Shown here: positions 16,160-25,072 of the stretch, one piece after another
How the letters are laid out: every line of letters starts with the position of its first letter
How positions within the stretch are numbered: the stretch's first letter is position 1
Source of the DNA: Streptomyces virginiae
GTDB lineage: Bacteria > Actinomycetota > Actinomycetes > Streptomycetales > Streptomycetaceae
Reading direction: 5' to 3'
DNA length: 64,000 nt
NCBI RefSeq assembly: GCF_000720455.1
Contig: NZ_JOAK01000024.1
Coordinates: 1 to 64,000 of the forward strand
Program-made: the position numbers and the translations under genes
Notes under the pieces: model-generated
What the model was told of the DNA's origin: nothing
The model's database searches: none
Seen by the model: the letters and a program-made list of their open reading frames with translations, nothing else

Positions 16160-17875
16160 ATGGAGCCGTTGAGAGAGGTCGACCCCGCCCGGATCGGGGC
16201 GCACGCGCTGCTGGCCCGGCTCGGCGCCGGAGGAATGGGGCAGGTGTACCTCGGGCGCTCGCCCGGCGGGCGCCTGGTGGCGGTCAAGGTGATCCGGGAC
16301 GAGATCACGGGCCACCCCGAGGCCCTGACCCGGTTCCGGCGGGAGGCCGAGACCGTGCGCGCCGTGCGGTCGGCGTACACGGCGAACCTGATCGACGCGT
16401 CGCTGGCGGCGCCGCCGTTCTGGCTGGCGACGGAGTACGTGGCGGGCCCCACGCTCGGTCACGCCGTGGCGCGGCGGGGCGGTCTGCCCGCGGACACCTG
16501 CCGCCGGCTGTTCGCGGCCCTCGCGGAGGGGCTGGCGAGCGTCCACGCGTACGGGGTGACGCACCGGGACCTGAAGCCGCAGAACGTCATCCTGGGCGCG
16601 CAGGGCCCGCAGCTCATCGACTTCGGCATCGCGCGCGGCGTGGGCGAGACGGCCCTCACCCAGGACGGCCAGACCCCCGGAACGCCGGGGTACACCGCGC
16701 CCGAGGTGCTGCGCGGGGCCGAGGCGGGGGCCGCCGCGGACGTCTTCGCGCTGGGCGCGACGCTCGCGTACGCGGCGACCGGGCGGCCTCCGTTCGGCAC
16801 GGGCGCCGCGACGAGCGTGAGCTACCGGGCCGTGCACGAGCCGGTCGACGTGGCCGGGGTGGAGCCGGGTCTGGCGGCGCTGATCGAGGCGTGCGTGGCG
16901 AAGGACCCGGCGGCCCGGCCCGCCCTGCCGGAGGTCATCGCCCGGTGCGGGGTGCGGGACGCGCTGGTCGACGATCCCGTGTACCTGGGGCTGGGCGCGC
17001 TGGGCGAGGCCGTACCGGTGCACGAGATGCGGACGCAGGGGCCGGGTCTCCCCCACGGCTACACGCCGACCGGCCACGCGGCTGCGGCCGCGACCCCGGC
17101 TGCGCCCCCGGCTACGCCCCCGGCCGCGCCCCCGGCGGGGCGTGGGCGGACGGGCGTGTGGGTGGCGGCCGTGGCGGTGGCCGCGGCGCTGTCGCTGGCC
17201 GCCTGGAAGCTGGCCCCGTTCGGCGGGGAGGACGGTGGGGCGGGCCGGGGCGAGGACGCCTCCGGGGGTGCCGCGAGCGCGTCTCCCCGAGTCCCGGGCG
17301 GGGGAGGCGTCGGCCCCGCGCCCTCCCCGTCCGCGAGCGCCGCCAAGCCGCCGGCCGAGTACATCGAGGGCAACCAGATCTCGCACTACTTCTGGCTGCC
17401 TTCCACCGACCCGGAGCGCGCGGCGCACGGCACCGGCGCATGCAACCTGGGGACGGAGCAGAAGCCGCCGGGTGCGGACTTCCAGGCGGGCGCCGAGGTT
17501 TCGGGCAAGTCCGTGAAGATCAGCATGCGCGTCAAGTACGCGGAGAACAGCCCGACCAAACCCGATCCGTACTACGTGTCGGTGGCGGTCAGGGCCCCGC
17601 ACGACCTCGACCCGCAGACCGGACGGCCGTTCCCGATGGACAACCGGGCCGTGGGCTTCACCAGCAAGCCCGTCGACCTCTACGGCAAGTGGAAGACGGG
17701 CGAATACCTGACGCTCACGTATCCGGACGACTTCGCGGAGCACGTGAACGGCAAGACGTACCCCGGCGTGCCCCTGGCCAACGACCCGGGGGACTGGACG
17801 CTGGTCTTCTACCACGTCGAGGATGACCCTACGAAGTACGCGAGCATCCACTGCACGGGCTTCCGGGTGGAGTAA
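16160..17875 (+). CDS. Membrane-bound serine/threonine protein kinase
   Basis: 571 residues. The kinase domain is at about 12-265: glycine loop LGAGGMGQVY (21-30), Lys43 in AVKV, catalytic loop HRDLKPQN (135-142) and DFG at 154-156, so it is active in principle. An Ala/Pro spacer, a membrane helix near 330-350 and an extracytoplasmic domain of about 190 residues with two Cys (GACNLG and IHCTGF, probably a disulfide) follow. That outer domain suggests sensing of an external signal. An open frame upstream in the same phase is a shadow of the thioesterase gene. Confidence 0.93.
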   Translation: MEPLREVDPARIGAHALLARLGAGGMGQVYLGRSPGGRLVAVKVIRDEITGHPEALTRFRREAETVRAVRSAYTANLIDASLAAPPFWLATEYVAGPTLGHAVARRGGLPADTCRRLFAALAEGLASVHAYGVTHRDLKPQNVILGAQGPQLIDFGIARGVGETALTQDGQTPGTPGYTAPEVLRGAEAGAAADVFALGATLAYAATGRPPFGTGAATSVSYRAVHEPVDVAGVEPGLAALIEACVAKDPAARPALPEVIARCGVRDALVDDPVYLGLGALGEAVPVHEMRTQGPGLPHGYTPTGHAAAAATPAAPPATPPAAPPAGRGRTGVWVAAVAVAAALSLAAWKLAPFGGEDGGAGRGEDASGGAASASPRVPGGGGVGPAPSPSASAAKPPAEYIEGNQISHYFWLPSTDPERAAHGTGACNLGTEQKPPGADFQAGAEVSGKSVKISMRVKYAENSPTKPDPYYVSVAVRAPHDLDPQTGRPFPMDNRAVGFTSKPVDLYGKWKTGEYLTLTYPDDFAEHVNGKTYPGVPLANDPGDWTLVFYHVEDDPTKYASIHCTGFRVE

Positions 17876-17945
17876 GTGGAGTAGCGGCTCCGGCGACACG
17901 GGCGATTCGCACGTGAAAGCGACGGGCATGGGGGAGGGTTGACGG

Positions 17946-18968
17946 GTGCGCAGATTCTGGATGGCCGGCGGGATCGGGATCGGGCTGTGTCTGACCTTCG
18001 TGGCGCTCCTCGTCGTGGGGACGTACTCGGCGGCGGCGGGGCTCGTGGGAGCGGGTGCCGGCGGCCGTGCCGTGGGCCTGACCAAGGGGGCCGTGCCCGC
18101 GAAGTACCAGGCGCTGGTGGAGAAGTGGGGCAACCTCTGCCCGGCCATCAGCCCGCCGATGCTGGCCGCGCAGCTGTACTCCGAGAGCGGCTGGAACCCG
18201 AGCGCCGTCAGTCCGGCGGACGCGCGGGGCATCGCCCAGTTCATCCCGGGCACCTGGGCCGGTCACGGCATCGACGGGGACGGGGACGGGGACCGGGACA
18301 TCTGGGACCCGAACGACGCGATCCCCTCGGCCGCTTCGTACGACTGCGAGCTGGCCAGGGACGTGCGGAGCGTGCCCGGTGACGCGACGTCGAACATGCT
18401 GGCCGCCTACAACGCCGGCGCCTACGCGGTCATCAAGTACGGGGGAGTGCCGCCGTACAAGGAGACCCAGGGGTACGTGAAGGCGATCACGACGCTGGCG
18501 AAGAGCTTCGCGCGGCCCGTGGGCCGGGTGGCGCCCTCGCAACAGGCCGCCGGGGCGATCTACTTCGCGCAGAAGCAGCTGGGCACGCCGTACCTGTGGG
18601 GCGGCAACGGTACGCCCGACCAGGGCGGGCGGTTCGACTGTTCGGGGCTGACCAAGGCGGCGTACGAGACGGTCGGGATCCAGCTGCCGCGCGTGGCCAA
18701 CGACCAGTACAACGCCGGTCCGCACCCCTCGCGTGACGAACTCCTCCCCGGAGACCTGGTGTTCTTCTCCGATGATCTGACGAACTCCCGGGAGATCCGG
18801 CACGTCGGGCTCTACGTGGGCGGCGGATACATGATCAACGCCCCTTACACGGGGGCGGTCATCCGCTTCGACAAGATCGACACTCCCGACTACTTCGGAG
18901 CGACCCGCGTGACGAAGGACGGGGCGGAGGCCCTTCCGGAGCGGTCGGCGGTCGGCGGGCCGGCTTAG
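17946..18968 (+). CDS. Lytic transglycosylase / NlpC-P60 peptidase, VirB1-like
   Basis: 340 residues. An N-terminal signal anchor (8-35) is followed by an SLT-type transglycosylase domain with catalytic Glu80 in AAQLYSESGWNP and the GIAQFIPGTW and AYNAGAY motifs. The C-terminal NlpC/P60 domain has Cys232 (GGRFDCSGLTKAAY) and His286 (IRHVGLYVG). The fusion of both activities is typical of wall hydrolases in Gram-positive conjugation systems, so it is the likely partner of the 1533-8781 operon although 9 kb away (inference). GTG start 7 bases after GGGAGGGT. Confidence 0.92.
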   Translation: MRRFWMAGGIGIGLCLTFVALLVVGTYSAAAGLVGAGAGGRAVGLTKGAVPAKYQALVEKWGNLCPAISPPMLAAQLYSESGWNPSAVSPADARGIAQFIPGTWAGHGIDGDGDGDRDIWDPNDAIPSAASYDCELARDVRSVPGDATSNMLAAYNAGAYAVIKYGGVPPYKETQGYVKAITTLAKSFARPVGRVAPSQQAAGAIYFAQKQLGTPYLWGGNGTPDQGGRFDCSGLTKAAYETVGIQLPRVANDQYNAGPHPSRDELLPGDLVFFSDDLTNSREIRHVGLYVGGGYMINAPYTGAVIRFDKIDTPDYFGATRVTKDGAEALPERSAVGGPA

Positions 18969-19172
18969 CAACTCTCCGTGATGCAAAGGCCCTGAGCTGC
19001 GACGACCAGTCACTCTTCGATAACGTTGCCGTGATCATTCGGTGGAGAGTGGAACGCGGTCGTCAGAACGGGCGTTCCATGAACGCGGGGGTTGATCAAG
19101 TGGGTGTCGAAGGGGCGCACACCCGGGTGCGCCCGCAGGGGAACCACGGCAAGAGCAAGGGGCCGCGTCACC

Positions 19173-19901
19173 ATGGCTGGACTCACAACAGGTGGGCCGA
19201 ACGTGGATGTCAGCCTGCTGTACGAGGTCAACGGAGCGGCCCGGCGCGCCCCGTCGTGGCTGGACACGGCGGTGAGCCTGGCCGGTGAGTACGGGATCCT
19301 GTTGGCCCTGGTGCTCCTGGTGCTGTGGTGCTGGCGCGGCGCCCGGAGGCAGGACGAGACCGCCGCCGCCGAGACCTTCACCGCGCTCGTGTGGGCCCCC
19401 CTCGCCGCCGGCCTGGCCCTGCTCGTGAACGTACCGCTGCGTGAATTGGTCGGGCGTCAGCGGCCGTTCCGCCAGCACGAGGGGCTGCAGGTCCTCGACC
19501 CGGGCTGGGGAGTGGGGCTCGGGAACACCGAGTACTCCTTCGTCAGCGGCCACACCACCGTCGCGATGGCCCTGGGCGTGGGGCTGTTCGTCGCCCACCG
19601 CAAGCTCGGCCTCGCGGGGATCGGGCTGGCCCTGCTCGAAGGCCTCTGCCGCGTCTACATGGGCGTCCACTACCCCACCGACGTGATCGGCGGCCTCGCG
19701 CTCGGCACCGCCGTCGCCCTCGTCCTCGCACCGCTCGCGCTGGCACTGCTGAACCCGCTCGTCCGGGCGGTCGCCGCCTCCCCGCGCTTCGGCCGGCTCG
19801 TACGGGCCGGGGAGCGGGCGCGGCCCCTGCCGGTCGGCCTCGCGCAGCCCCGGACGCCGCCGGCGGGCCGGCGCACGCAGGACAGCGACCTCGCCGCCTG
19901 A
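19173..19901 (+). CDS. PAP2-family phosphatase, membrane
   Basis: 242 residues, about five to six membrane helices. It has all three phosphatase motifs: RELVGRQRPF, SGHTT (with preceding YSFV) and CRVYMGVHYPTD, where the Arg and His are catalytic. Related enzymes dephosphorylate undecaprenyl pyrophosphate or lipid phosphates at the outer face of the membrane; which applies here is not known. ATG at 19173 is preferred over the frame's first ATG at 19092, whose added residues are a basic low-complexity tail. The 200 bases upstream show no other gene. Confidence 0.9.
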   Translation: MAGLTTGGPNVDVSLLYEVNGAARRAPSWLDTAVSLAGEYGILLALVLLVLWCWRGARRQDETAAAETFTALVWAPLAAGLALLVNVPLRELVGRQRPFRQHEGLQVLDPGWGVGLGNTEYSFVSGHTTVAMALGVGLFVAHRKLGLAGIGLALLEGLCRVYMGVHYPTDVIGGLALGTAVALVLAPLALALLNPLVRAVAASPRFGRLVRAGERARPLPVGLAQPRTPPAGRRTQDSDLAA

Positions 19902-19929
19902 CGGGGCGCCTGCGGGCCCCTGAGGCTGG

Positions 19930-20040
19930 TCAGCCCGTCCCGTACGAGTCCCATACGGCGAGCAGCGCGGCCGTCAGCAGGCACAGCGCGGCCACCCCGA
20001 AGCACACCAGGACCGCCCGCGGGCGGGGCCGGGGCGTCAC
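19930..20040 (-). CDS. 36-residue single-pass membrane peptide
   Basis: GTG start, a basic N-terminus (TPRPRPRA) and one membrane helix (VLVCFGVAALCLLTAALLAV). The GTG overlaps the stop of the 75-residue gene upstream by four bases (GTGA), which strongly suggests a real, translationally coupled gene. No family recognised. Confidence 0.6.
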   Translation of the reverse strand: MTPRPRPRAVLVCFGVAALCLLTAALLAVWDSYGTG

Positions 20041-20264
20041 TGCTCGCCCGCGTCGGTGTCGCCCTCGCGGCGGTAGCGGGAGCGCAGCCACAGGCCGGTG
20101 GCCACGGCGGCGGCGGAGGTGAGCCCGATCGCCAGGGCCACGTCGGCGGGACCGTCCGCCGAGCCCACGGGTCTGGCCCAGGCCGCGGCGGCCGCGGCGG
20201 CCGGGGCGAACACGAGGAGCAGGGCCCAGAGGAGGGCCGCGAGACGGGCTGCGGAACCTGGCAT
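20037..20264 (-). CDS. 75-residue small membrane protein
   Basis: Two membrane helices (about 5-30 and 40-60) with an Arg/Asp-rich cytoplasmic tail (RSRYRREGDTDAGEQ). It precedes and overlaps the 36-residue membrane peptide, so the pair may form a small complex. Function unknown. Confidence 0.65.
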   Translation of the reverse strand: MPGSAARLAALLWALLLVFAPAAAAAAAWARPVGSADGPADVALAIGLTSAAAVATGLWLRSRYRREGDTDAGEQ

Positions 20265-20327
20265 GAGTCAAGGGCATCCGCTGCGGCGGCCCCCGGCCAG
20301 CCGGGCCGTCCGAACGGGCGAGACGTC

Positions 20328-20573
20328 CTAGGGGGTGTCCGGGGTCTGCGTGGTCTCCGCGGTCTGCAGGGCCTGGTGGCCGGTGGCGTCCTTGCGGGCC
20401 AGGTCGCGGGAGCGGCGGGCCGGGCCCTTCCAGCCGCAGGAGCAGACGGCCAGGCAGAAGGATCCGCGGTCGGCGGTGGATGTGGTGTGGGCGGTCGGCG
20501 GCTGTGGCTGCGGCCGCGGGGGCGGTACGGCGTCCAGCGGAGGGACCGGGGTCGCGTCGATGTGCGGTTCCAC
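20328..20573 (-). CDS. Small Cys-containing hypothetical protein
   Basis: 81 residues. A Pro-rich N-terminus is followed by a conserved-looking core CLAVCSCGWKGPARRSR with three Cys, then DLARKDATGHQAL. The core resembles a short zinc-binding knuckle. It lies 63 bases upstream of the two small membrane proteins on the same strand. Function unknown. Confidence 0.6.
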   Translation of the reverse strand: MEPHIDATPVPPLDAVPPPRPQPQPPTAHTTSTADRGSFCLAVCSCGWKGPARRSRDLARKDATGHQALQTAETTQTPDTP

Positions 20574-20705
20574 TTCTCCACGGTACCCGGGGCACTCGGG
20601 GGGCGGGCAAGGCGTGCCCCCGTGACGGGAAACCCGGGGCCTCGTTAAGCGGAGCGGGTGGGGGCCTCGGGCAAACAGCGGTCATGCGTTGGGGGTTGGC
20701 AGGCG

Positions 20706-21542
20706 ATGGTGGTTCACCGGCACAGGCGGCTGCGCGGGCGCGCGGCTGAGGTGGTGCTCGCCGCCGGAGTCACCCTGGCGGTCACGGCGACGGGCGGGTG
20801 CGCCGCCGGCGGCGGCGGAAGCGACGACCGGTCCCCGGCGGAGGCCTCGGCGGCGGTACGCGGCGCCGCGGACGCCCTGGCGCGCACGGGCAGCGCCCGG
20901 GCCCGTACGGCCATGGAGATGGCGACCGGCGGGACCCGGGTCACCATCCGCGGCGAGGGCGGCGTCGACTTCAAGAAGCGGATGGGGCAGCTCCTGGTGC
21001 TGCTCCCGGCCGACGTGAAGGGCGAGGACGAGCACCGGCCCATCACCGAGCTCCTCGTGCCCGGCGCGCTCTACATGAAGAACCGCGGCGCGGGCGTCCC
21101 CGCCGACAAGTGGGTGCGCGTCGACACCACGACCCTCGCCGACGGGAACCTGGTCACCGGCGGGGCAACCGACCCGCTGATCGCGGCCGAGCTGCTGCGG
21201 GCCGCGCAGGGGGTGACGTACGTGGGGGAGACCGAGGTGGCGGGCACCAAGGTGCGGCACTACCGGGGGACCACCGACATCGGGCGGGCCGCCGGGAGCG
21301 CGTCGGCGGAGATGCGCGGTGCGCTGCAGGCCGCGGCGAAAGGGTTCAGCAAGGACACGGTGCCCTTCGACGCCTACCTGGACGAGGAGGGGCGGCTGCG
21401 GAAGGTCAGGCACCGCTTCACCTACGTCAACAATGGCGTGATCGATGTGTCGTCGACCACGCTGCTGTACGGATTCGGGACGCCGGTGACCGTCGTATTG
21501 CCCGCGAGCGGGGACATTTACGCCGGAAAGATCGCCGACTAG
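20706..21542 (+). CDS. Lipoprotein, LppX/LprG-like
   Basis: 278 residues. A basic N-terminus and hydrophobic signal end in a lipobox with Cys near residue 32 (TATGGCAAG). The mature part has alternating strands and the ALARTGSARARTAMEM opening seen in LppX/LprAFG-like carriers, which have a LolA-like fold that binds lipids. The fold assignment is from pattern only. ATG at 20706 directly precedes the signal peptide. Confidence 0.75.
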   Translation: MVVHRHRRLRGRAAEVVLAAGVTLAVTATGGCAAGGGGSDDRSPAEASAAVRGAADALARTGSARARTAMEMATGGTRVTIRGEGGVDFKKRMGQLLVLLPADVKGEDEHRPITELLVPGALYMKNRGAGVPADKWVRVDTTTLADGNLVTGGATDPLIAAELLRAAQGVTYVGETEVAGTKVRHYRGTTDIGRAAGSASAEMRGALQAAAKGFSKDTVPFDAYLDEEGRLRKVRHRFTYVNNGVIDVSSTTLLYGFGTPVTVVLPASGDIYAGKIAD

Positions 21543-21717
21543 CGGGGCGGGCGGGCCGGGAGCGGCGCGATCGGGCCATGGCCGGGTATCCGGAAATGGT
21601 CCATCCGTGTCATGCGGGGGGAGGGGCGTCCTCCCTACGCTGAGAAGCCGGGCGCCGGCAAGTGGTGCGGCATGACCGACGACGGCCGGTGGCCGGTGGC
21701 AGATTGAGGTGACACGC

Positions 21718-21864
21718 GTGACTCCCGCAGGCGGTACGACGGTGCAGGACCACGTGGCGCTCGCCGAGATCGAACTGTGCGGTGAGCTGATCATCGCCGC
21801 GTCCGCGGCCGCCGAGGAACGTCTGAGCCTGGACCGCATCGACGAAGTCCTGCTGGGCCGGTAG
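21718..21864 (+). CDS. 48-residue conserved-type small protein
   Basis: GTG start 7 bases after GAGGT. The product is acidic and helical, with the core LAEIELCGELIIAASAA and ending in DRIDEVLLGR. Codon bias at third positions is fully streptomycete. It stops 55 bases before the convergent csoR stop. I recall similar short proteins in this position in other streptomycetes. Function unknown. Confidence 0.6.
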   Translation: MTPAGGTTVQDHVALAEIELCGELIIAASAAAEERLSLDRIDEVLLGR

Positions 21865-21919
21865 CTCCCGCCCGCAGCCGGTTGCTCCCGCCCGCCGCCG
21901 GCGGGCGGGGCCGGGCGGC

Positions 21920-22282
21920 TCAGGTGCGCAGGAGCCGCGCGATGGCCTTGGTGGCCTCCTCGACCTTGGCGTCGATCTCGGCGCCGCCCTTGACCGCCGC
22001 GTCGGCGACGCAGTGGCGCAGGTGCTCCTCCAGCAGCTGGAGTGCGAAGGACTGCAGCGCCTTCGTGCTCGCCGAGACCTGGGTGAGTATGTCGATGCAG
22101 TAGACGTCCTCGTCGACGAGCCGCTGCAGGCCGCGGATCTGGCCCTCGATCCGGCGCAGCCGCTTGAGGTGCTCGTCCTTCTGGTGGTGGTAGCCGTGGA
22201 CGGCCCCGCCGTCGTGGGAGGTGCCGGGGGTGGCCGCCGTGCCGGTTCCGGCTCCGGTGCCCTCCGCCTCGATGGTCGTCAT
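21920..22282 (-). CDS. csoR: CsoR-family copper-sensing repressor
   Basis: 120 residues. The copper ligands Cys62, His87 and Cys91 keep exactly the Cys-x24-His-x3-Cys spacing of CsoR, within the all-helical fold (LKRLRRIEGQIRGLQRLV, CIDILTQVSA). The N-terminal 30 residues with extra His (GYHHQKDEH) are a family-variable extension. Cu(I) binding releases the protein from DNA in characterised members. A CsoR-type box lies 36 bases upstream of its start, so it is probably autoregulated. Confidence 0.92.
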   Translation of the reverse strand: MTTIEAEGTGAGTGTAATPGTSHDGGAVHGYHHQKDEHLKRLRRIEGQIRGLQRLVDEDVYCIDILTQVSASTKALQSFALQLLEEHLRHCVADAAVKGGAEIDAKVEEATKAIARLLRT

Positions 22283-22317
22283 ACGTCCTCCCGTGGTCGA
22301 ACGAGCGAGGGGGATGG

Positions 22318-22334
22318 ATACCCCTCATGGGTAT
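22318..22334. promoter_or_regulatory. CsoR operator
   Basis: ATACCCCTCATGGGTAT has 6-bp inverted arms (ATACCC/GGGTAT) around a 5-base centre, the G/C-tract palindrome recognised by CsoR proteins. It lies 36 bases upstream of the csoR start codon. Confidence 0.8.
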
Positions 22335-22480
22335 AGGATACCGGGCTCGCGCCCGAGGAGCAGGGGCCCGTGTTCCTCACTCTGCCTGATGGAGGACACT
22401 GGGGAACCGTCGGTTAGCCGTGGCCGGGGGATGCGCCTAGCATCAGCCTGACCGAATCCAATGCACCCCGAGGACCTCAC

Positions 22481-23101
22481 GTGCGATTTCGTCTGACCCC
22501 CAGGGAGACGAGCTTCTACGACATGTTCGCCGCATCCGCGGACAACATCGTCACGGGCTCCAAGCTCCTGATGGAACTGCTCGGAGCGGACTCGTCCGCC
22601 CGGGCCGAGATCGCGGAACGGATGCGGGCGGCGGAGCACGCGGGGGACGACGCGACACACGCGATCTTCCACCAGCTGAACTCCTCCTTCATCACGCCGT
22701 TCGACCGCGAGGACATCTACTCCCTGGCGTCGTCGCTCGACGACATCATGGACTTCATGGAGGAGGCCGTCGACCTCGTCGTCCTCTACAACGTCGAGGA
22801 GCTCCCCAAGGGCGTCGAGCAGCAGATCGAGGTGCTGGCGCGGGCGGCGGAGCTGACCGCCGAGGCGATGCCGCACCTGCGGACGATGGACAACCTCACC
22901 GAGTACTGGATCGAGGTCAACCGCCTTGAGAACCAGGCCGACCAGATCCACCGCAAGCTGCTCGCGCACCTGTTCAACGGCAAGTACGACGCCATCGAGG
23001 TGCTGAAGCTCAAGCAGATCGTCGACGTGCTCGAAGAGGCGGCCGACGCGTTCGAGCACGTCGCGAACACGGTGGAGACCATCGCGGTCAAGGAGTCCTG
23101 A
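22481..23101 (+). CDS. Pit accessory protein (DUF47/PhoU-like)
   Basis: 206 residues, wholly helical. It has the DUF47 features TPRETSFYDMFAASADNI at the start and DREDIYSLASSLDDIMDFMEEA in the middle. DUF47 genes regularly precede pit transporter genes and their products are thought to modulate phosphate uptake. The GTG start is followed, after a 5-base gap at the 3' end, by the pit gene, so the two form an operon. Confidence 0.92.
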   Translation: MRFRLTPRETSFYDMFAASADNIVTGSKLLMELLGADSSARAEIAERMRAAEHAGDDATHAIFHQLNSSFITPFDREDIYSLASSLDDIMDFMEEAVDLVVLYNVEELPKGVEQQIEVLARAAELTAEAMPHLRTMDNLTEYWIEVNRLENQADQIHRKLLAHLFNGKYDAIEVLKLKQIVDVLEEAADAFEHVANTVETIAVKES

Positions 23102-23106
23102 ACCTC

Positions 23107-24105
23107 GTGGACACCTTCGCACTGGTCGTGACCATCGGCGTCGCGCTCGGTTTCACGTATACGAACGGTTTTCACGACTCCGCGAACGCGATCGCGACGT
23201 CCGTCTCCACGCGGGCCCTGACCCCGCGTGCGGCGCTCGCGATGGCGGCCGTGATGAACCTCGCAGGCGCGTTCCTGGGCAGCGGGGTGGCCAAGACGGT
23301 CAGCAGCGGCCTGATCGAGACGCCCACGGGGTCCACGGGCATGTGGATCCTCTTCGCGGCGCTGGTCGGCGCGATCGTCTGGAACCTGATCACCTGGTAC
23401 TTCGGTCTGCCCTCGTCCTCCTCGCACGCCCTCTTCGGCGGCATGGTGGGTGCGGCGCTGGCCGGCGGCACGGAGGTCATCTGGTCGGGCGTGGTCGACA
23501 AGGTCGTCATCCCGATGTTCGCCTCGCCGGTCGTCGGCCTGATCGCCGGGTTCCTGGTGATGGTGGTCATCCTGTGGATGTTCCGCCGCGCCAACCCGCA
23601 CAAGGCCAAGCACGGCTTCCGTATCGCGCAGACCGTCTCGGCCGCGGCCATGGCGCTCGGCCACGGCCTCCAGGACGCGCAGAAGACGATGGGCATCGTC
23701 GTGATGGCGCTGGTCATCGCGGACGTCCAGACCGCCGACGACCCGATCCCGGTCTGGGTCAAGATCGTGTGTGCCGTGATGCTGTCGCTGGGTACGTACG
23801 CGGGCGGCTGGCGCATCATGCGTACGCTCGGCCGCAAGATCATCGAGCTGGACCCGCCGCAGGGCTTCGCGGCGGAGACCACCGGCGCCTCGATCATGTT
23901 CGGCTCCGCCTACCTCTTCCACGCGCCGATCTCCACCACCCACGTGATCACCTCGGCGATCATGGGCGTGGGTGCGACGAAGCGCGTGAACGCGGTGCGC
24001 TGGGGCGTCGCCAAGAACATCATCCTGGGCTGGTTCATCACCATGCCGGCCGCGGCGCTGGTCGCGGCGGTCAGCTTCTGGATCGTGAACCTGGCCTTCG
24101 GCTAG
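23107..24105 (+). CDS. pit: Low-affinity inorganic phosphate transporter, Pit family
   Basis: 332 residues, about ten membrane helices. The duplicated PiT signature is visible as GFTYTNGFHDSANAIATSV near residue 14 and as GHGLQDAQKTMG in the second half. It moves phosphate, probably as a metal-phosphate complex, with protons. GTG start, 5 bases after the accessory gene. It ends 60 bases before a strong terminator and faces the pstB end. It corresponds in position to S. coelicolor pitH1, as I recall it. Confidence 0.94.
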   Translation: MDTFALVVTIGVALGFTYTNGFHDSANAIATSVSTRALTPRAALAMAAVMNLAGAFLGSGVAKTVSSGLIETPTGSTGMWILFAALVGAIVWNLITWYFGLPSSSSHALFGGMVGAALAGGTEVIWSGVVDKVVIPMFASPVVGLIAGFLVMVVILWMFRRANPHKAKHGFRIAQTVSAAAMALGHGLQDAQKTMGIVVMALVIADVQTADDPIPVWVKIVCAVMLSLGTYAGGWRIMRTLGRKIIELDPPQGFAAETTGASIMFGSAYLFHAPISTTHVITSAIMGVGATKRVNAVRWGVAKNIILGWFITMPAAALVAAVSFWIVNLAFG

Positions 24106-24164
24106 GGGGTGTCCGGCCCTGATCCGCCGGGCACCCCTAAGTCCGGTCGTACGGACACGAAAGC

Positions 24165-24210
24165 GGGCCGGCTCCCCCCACCCAGGGGGAGCCGGCCCTC
24201 TTTCTTTCTT
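24165..24210. terminator. Bidirectional terminator between pit and pstB
   Basis: A perfect 14-bp stem (GGGCCGGCTCCCCC with its complement, 24165-24178 and 24185-24198) with a 6-base loop is followed by TCTTTCTTTCTT on the plus strand. It serves pit directly and could also end the pst transcript. Confidence 0.9.
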
Positions 24211-24265
24211 CCGTCCCGCGGTGGCACCGCCATGCAGCACCGCGGGACGTCTCGCACATCTCGCT

Positions 24266-25042
24266 CTAGCCGAAGCGGCCCGAGATGTAGTCCTCGGTCG
24301 CCTGCACGGACGGGTTGGAGAAGATCCGGTCCGTGTCGTCGATCTCGATGAGCTTGCCGGGCTGGCCGACCGCCGAGAGGTTGAAGAAGGCGGTCCGGTC
24401 GGAGACGCGGGCGGCCTGCTGCATGTTGTGCGTCACGATGACGATCGTGAAGCGCTCCTTCAGCTCGCCGATCAGGTCCTCGATCGCCAGGGTGGAGATC
24501 GGGTCCAGGGCCGAGCAGGGCTCGTCCATCAGCAGGACCTGGGGCTCGACCGCGATGGCGCGGGCGATGCACAGACGCTGCTGCTGGCCGCCGGAGAGGC
24601 CCGAGCCGGGCTTGTTCAGGCGGTCCTTGACCTCGTTCCAGAGGTTGGCGCCCTGCAGGGACCTCTCGACGATGTCGCCGAGCTCGGACTTCTTGAAGTT
24701 GCCGTTCAGCCGCAGGCCCGCCGCCACGTTGTCGAAGATCGACATGGTGGGGAAGGGGTTCGGGCGCTGGAAGACCATGCCGACCGTGCGGCGTACCGCG
24801 ACGGGGTCCACGCCGGCGCCGTAGAGGTTCTCGTCGTCCAGCATGACCTTGCCCTCGACGCGGCCGCCGGGGGTGACCTCGTGCATGCGGTTGAGGGTGC
24901 GCAGGAAGGTGGACTTGCCGCAGCCGGAGGGACCGATGAAGGCGGTCACCGAGCGGGGTTCAACGGTCATCGAGATGTCGTCGATGGCCTTGTGGCTGCC
25001 GTAGAAGGCGGACAGTCCGCTGACGTCGATTCGCTTCGCCAT
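24266..25042 (-). CDS. pstB: Phosphate ABC transporter ATP-binding protein PstB
   Basis: 258 residues. Walker [10 protein letters not shown] is at 37-45. The signature LSGGQQQRL precedes Walker [14 protein letters not shown], and an H-loop His lies in IVTHNMQQA. It powers high-affinity phosphate import with PstA/PstC. It lies 30 bases downstream of pstA and closes the pstSCAB operon. Confidence 0.97.
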   Translation of the reverse strand: MAKRIDVSGLSAFYGSHKAIDDISMTVEPRSVTAFIGPSGCGKSTFLRTLNRMHEVTPGGRVEGKVMLDDENLYGAGVDPVAVRRTVGMVFQRPNPFPTMSIFDNVAAGLRLNGNFKKSELGDIVERSLQGANLWNEVKDRLNKPGSGLSGGQQQRLCIARAIAVEPQVLLMDEPCSALDPISTLAIEDLIGELKERFTIVIVTHNMQQAARVSDRTAFFNLSAVGQPGKLIEIDDTDRIFSNPSVQATEDYISGRFG

Positions 25043-25072
25043 GAGGGGTCACTTCGCTTTCATACAGTCGCG

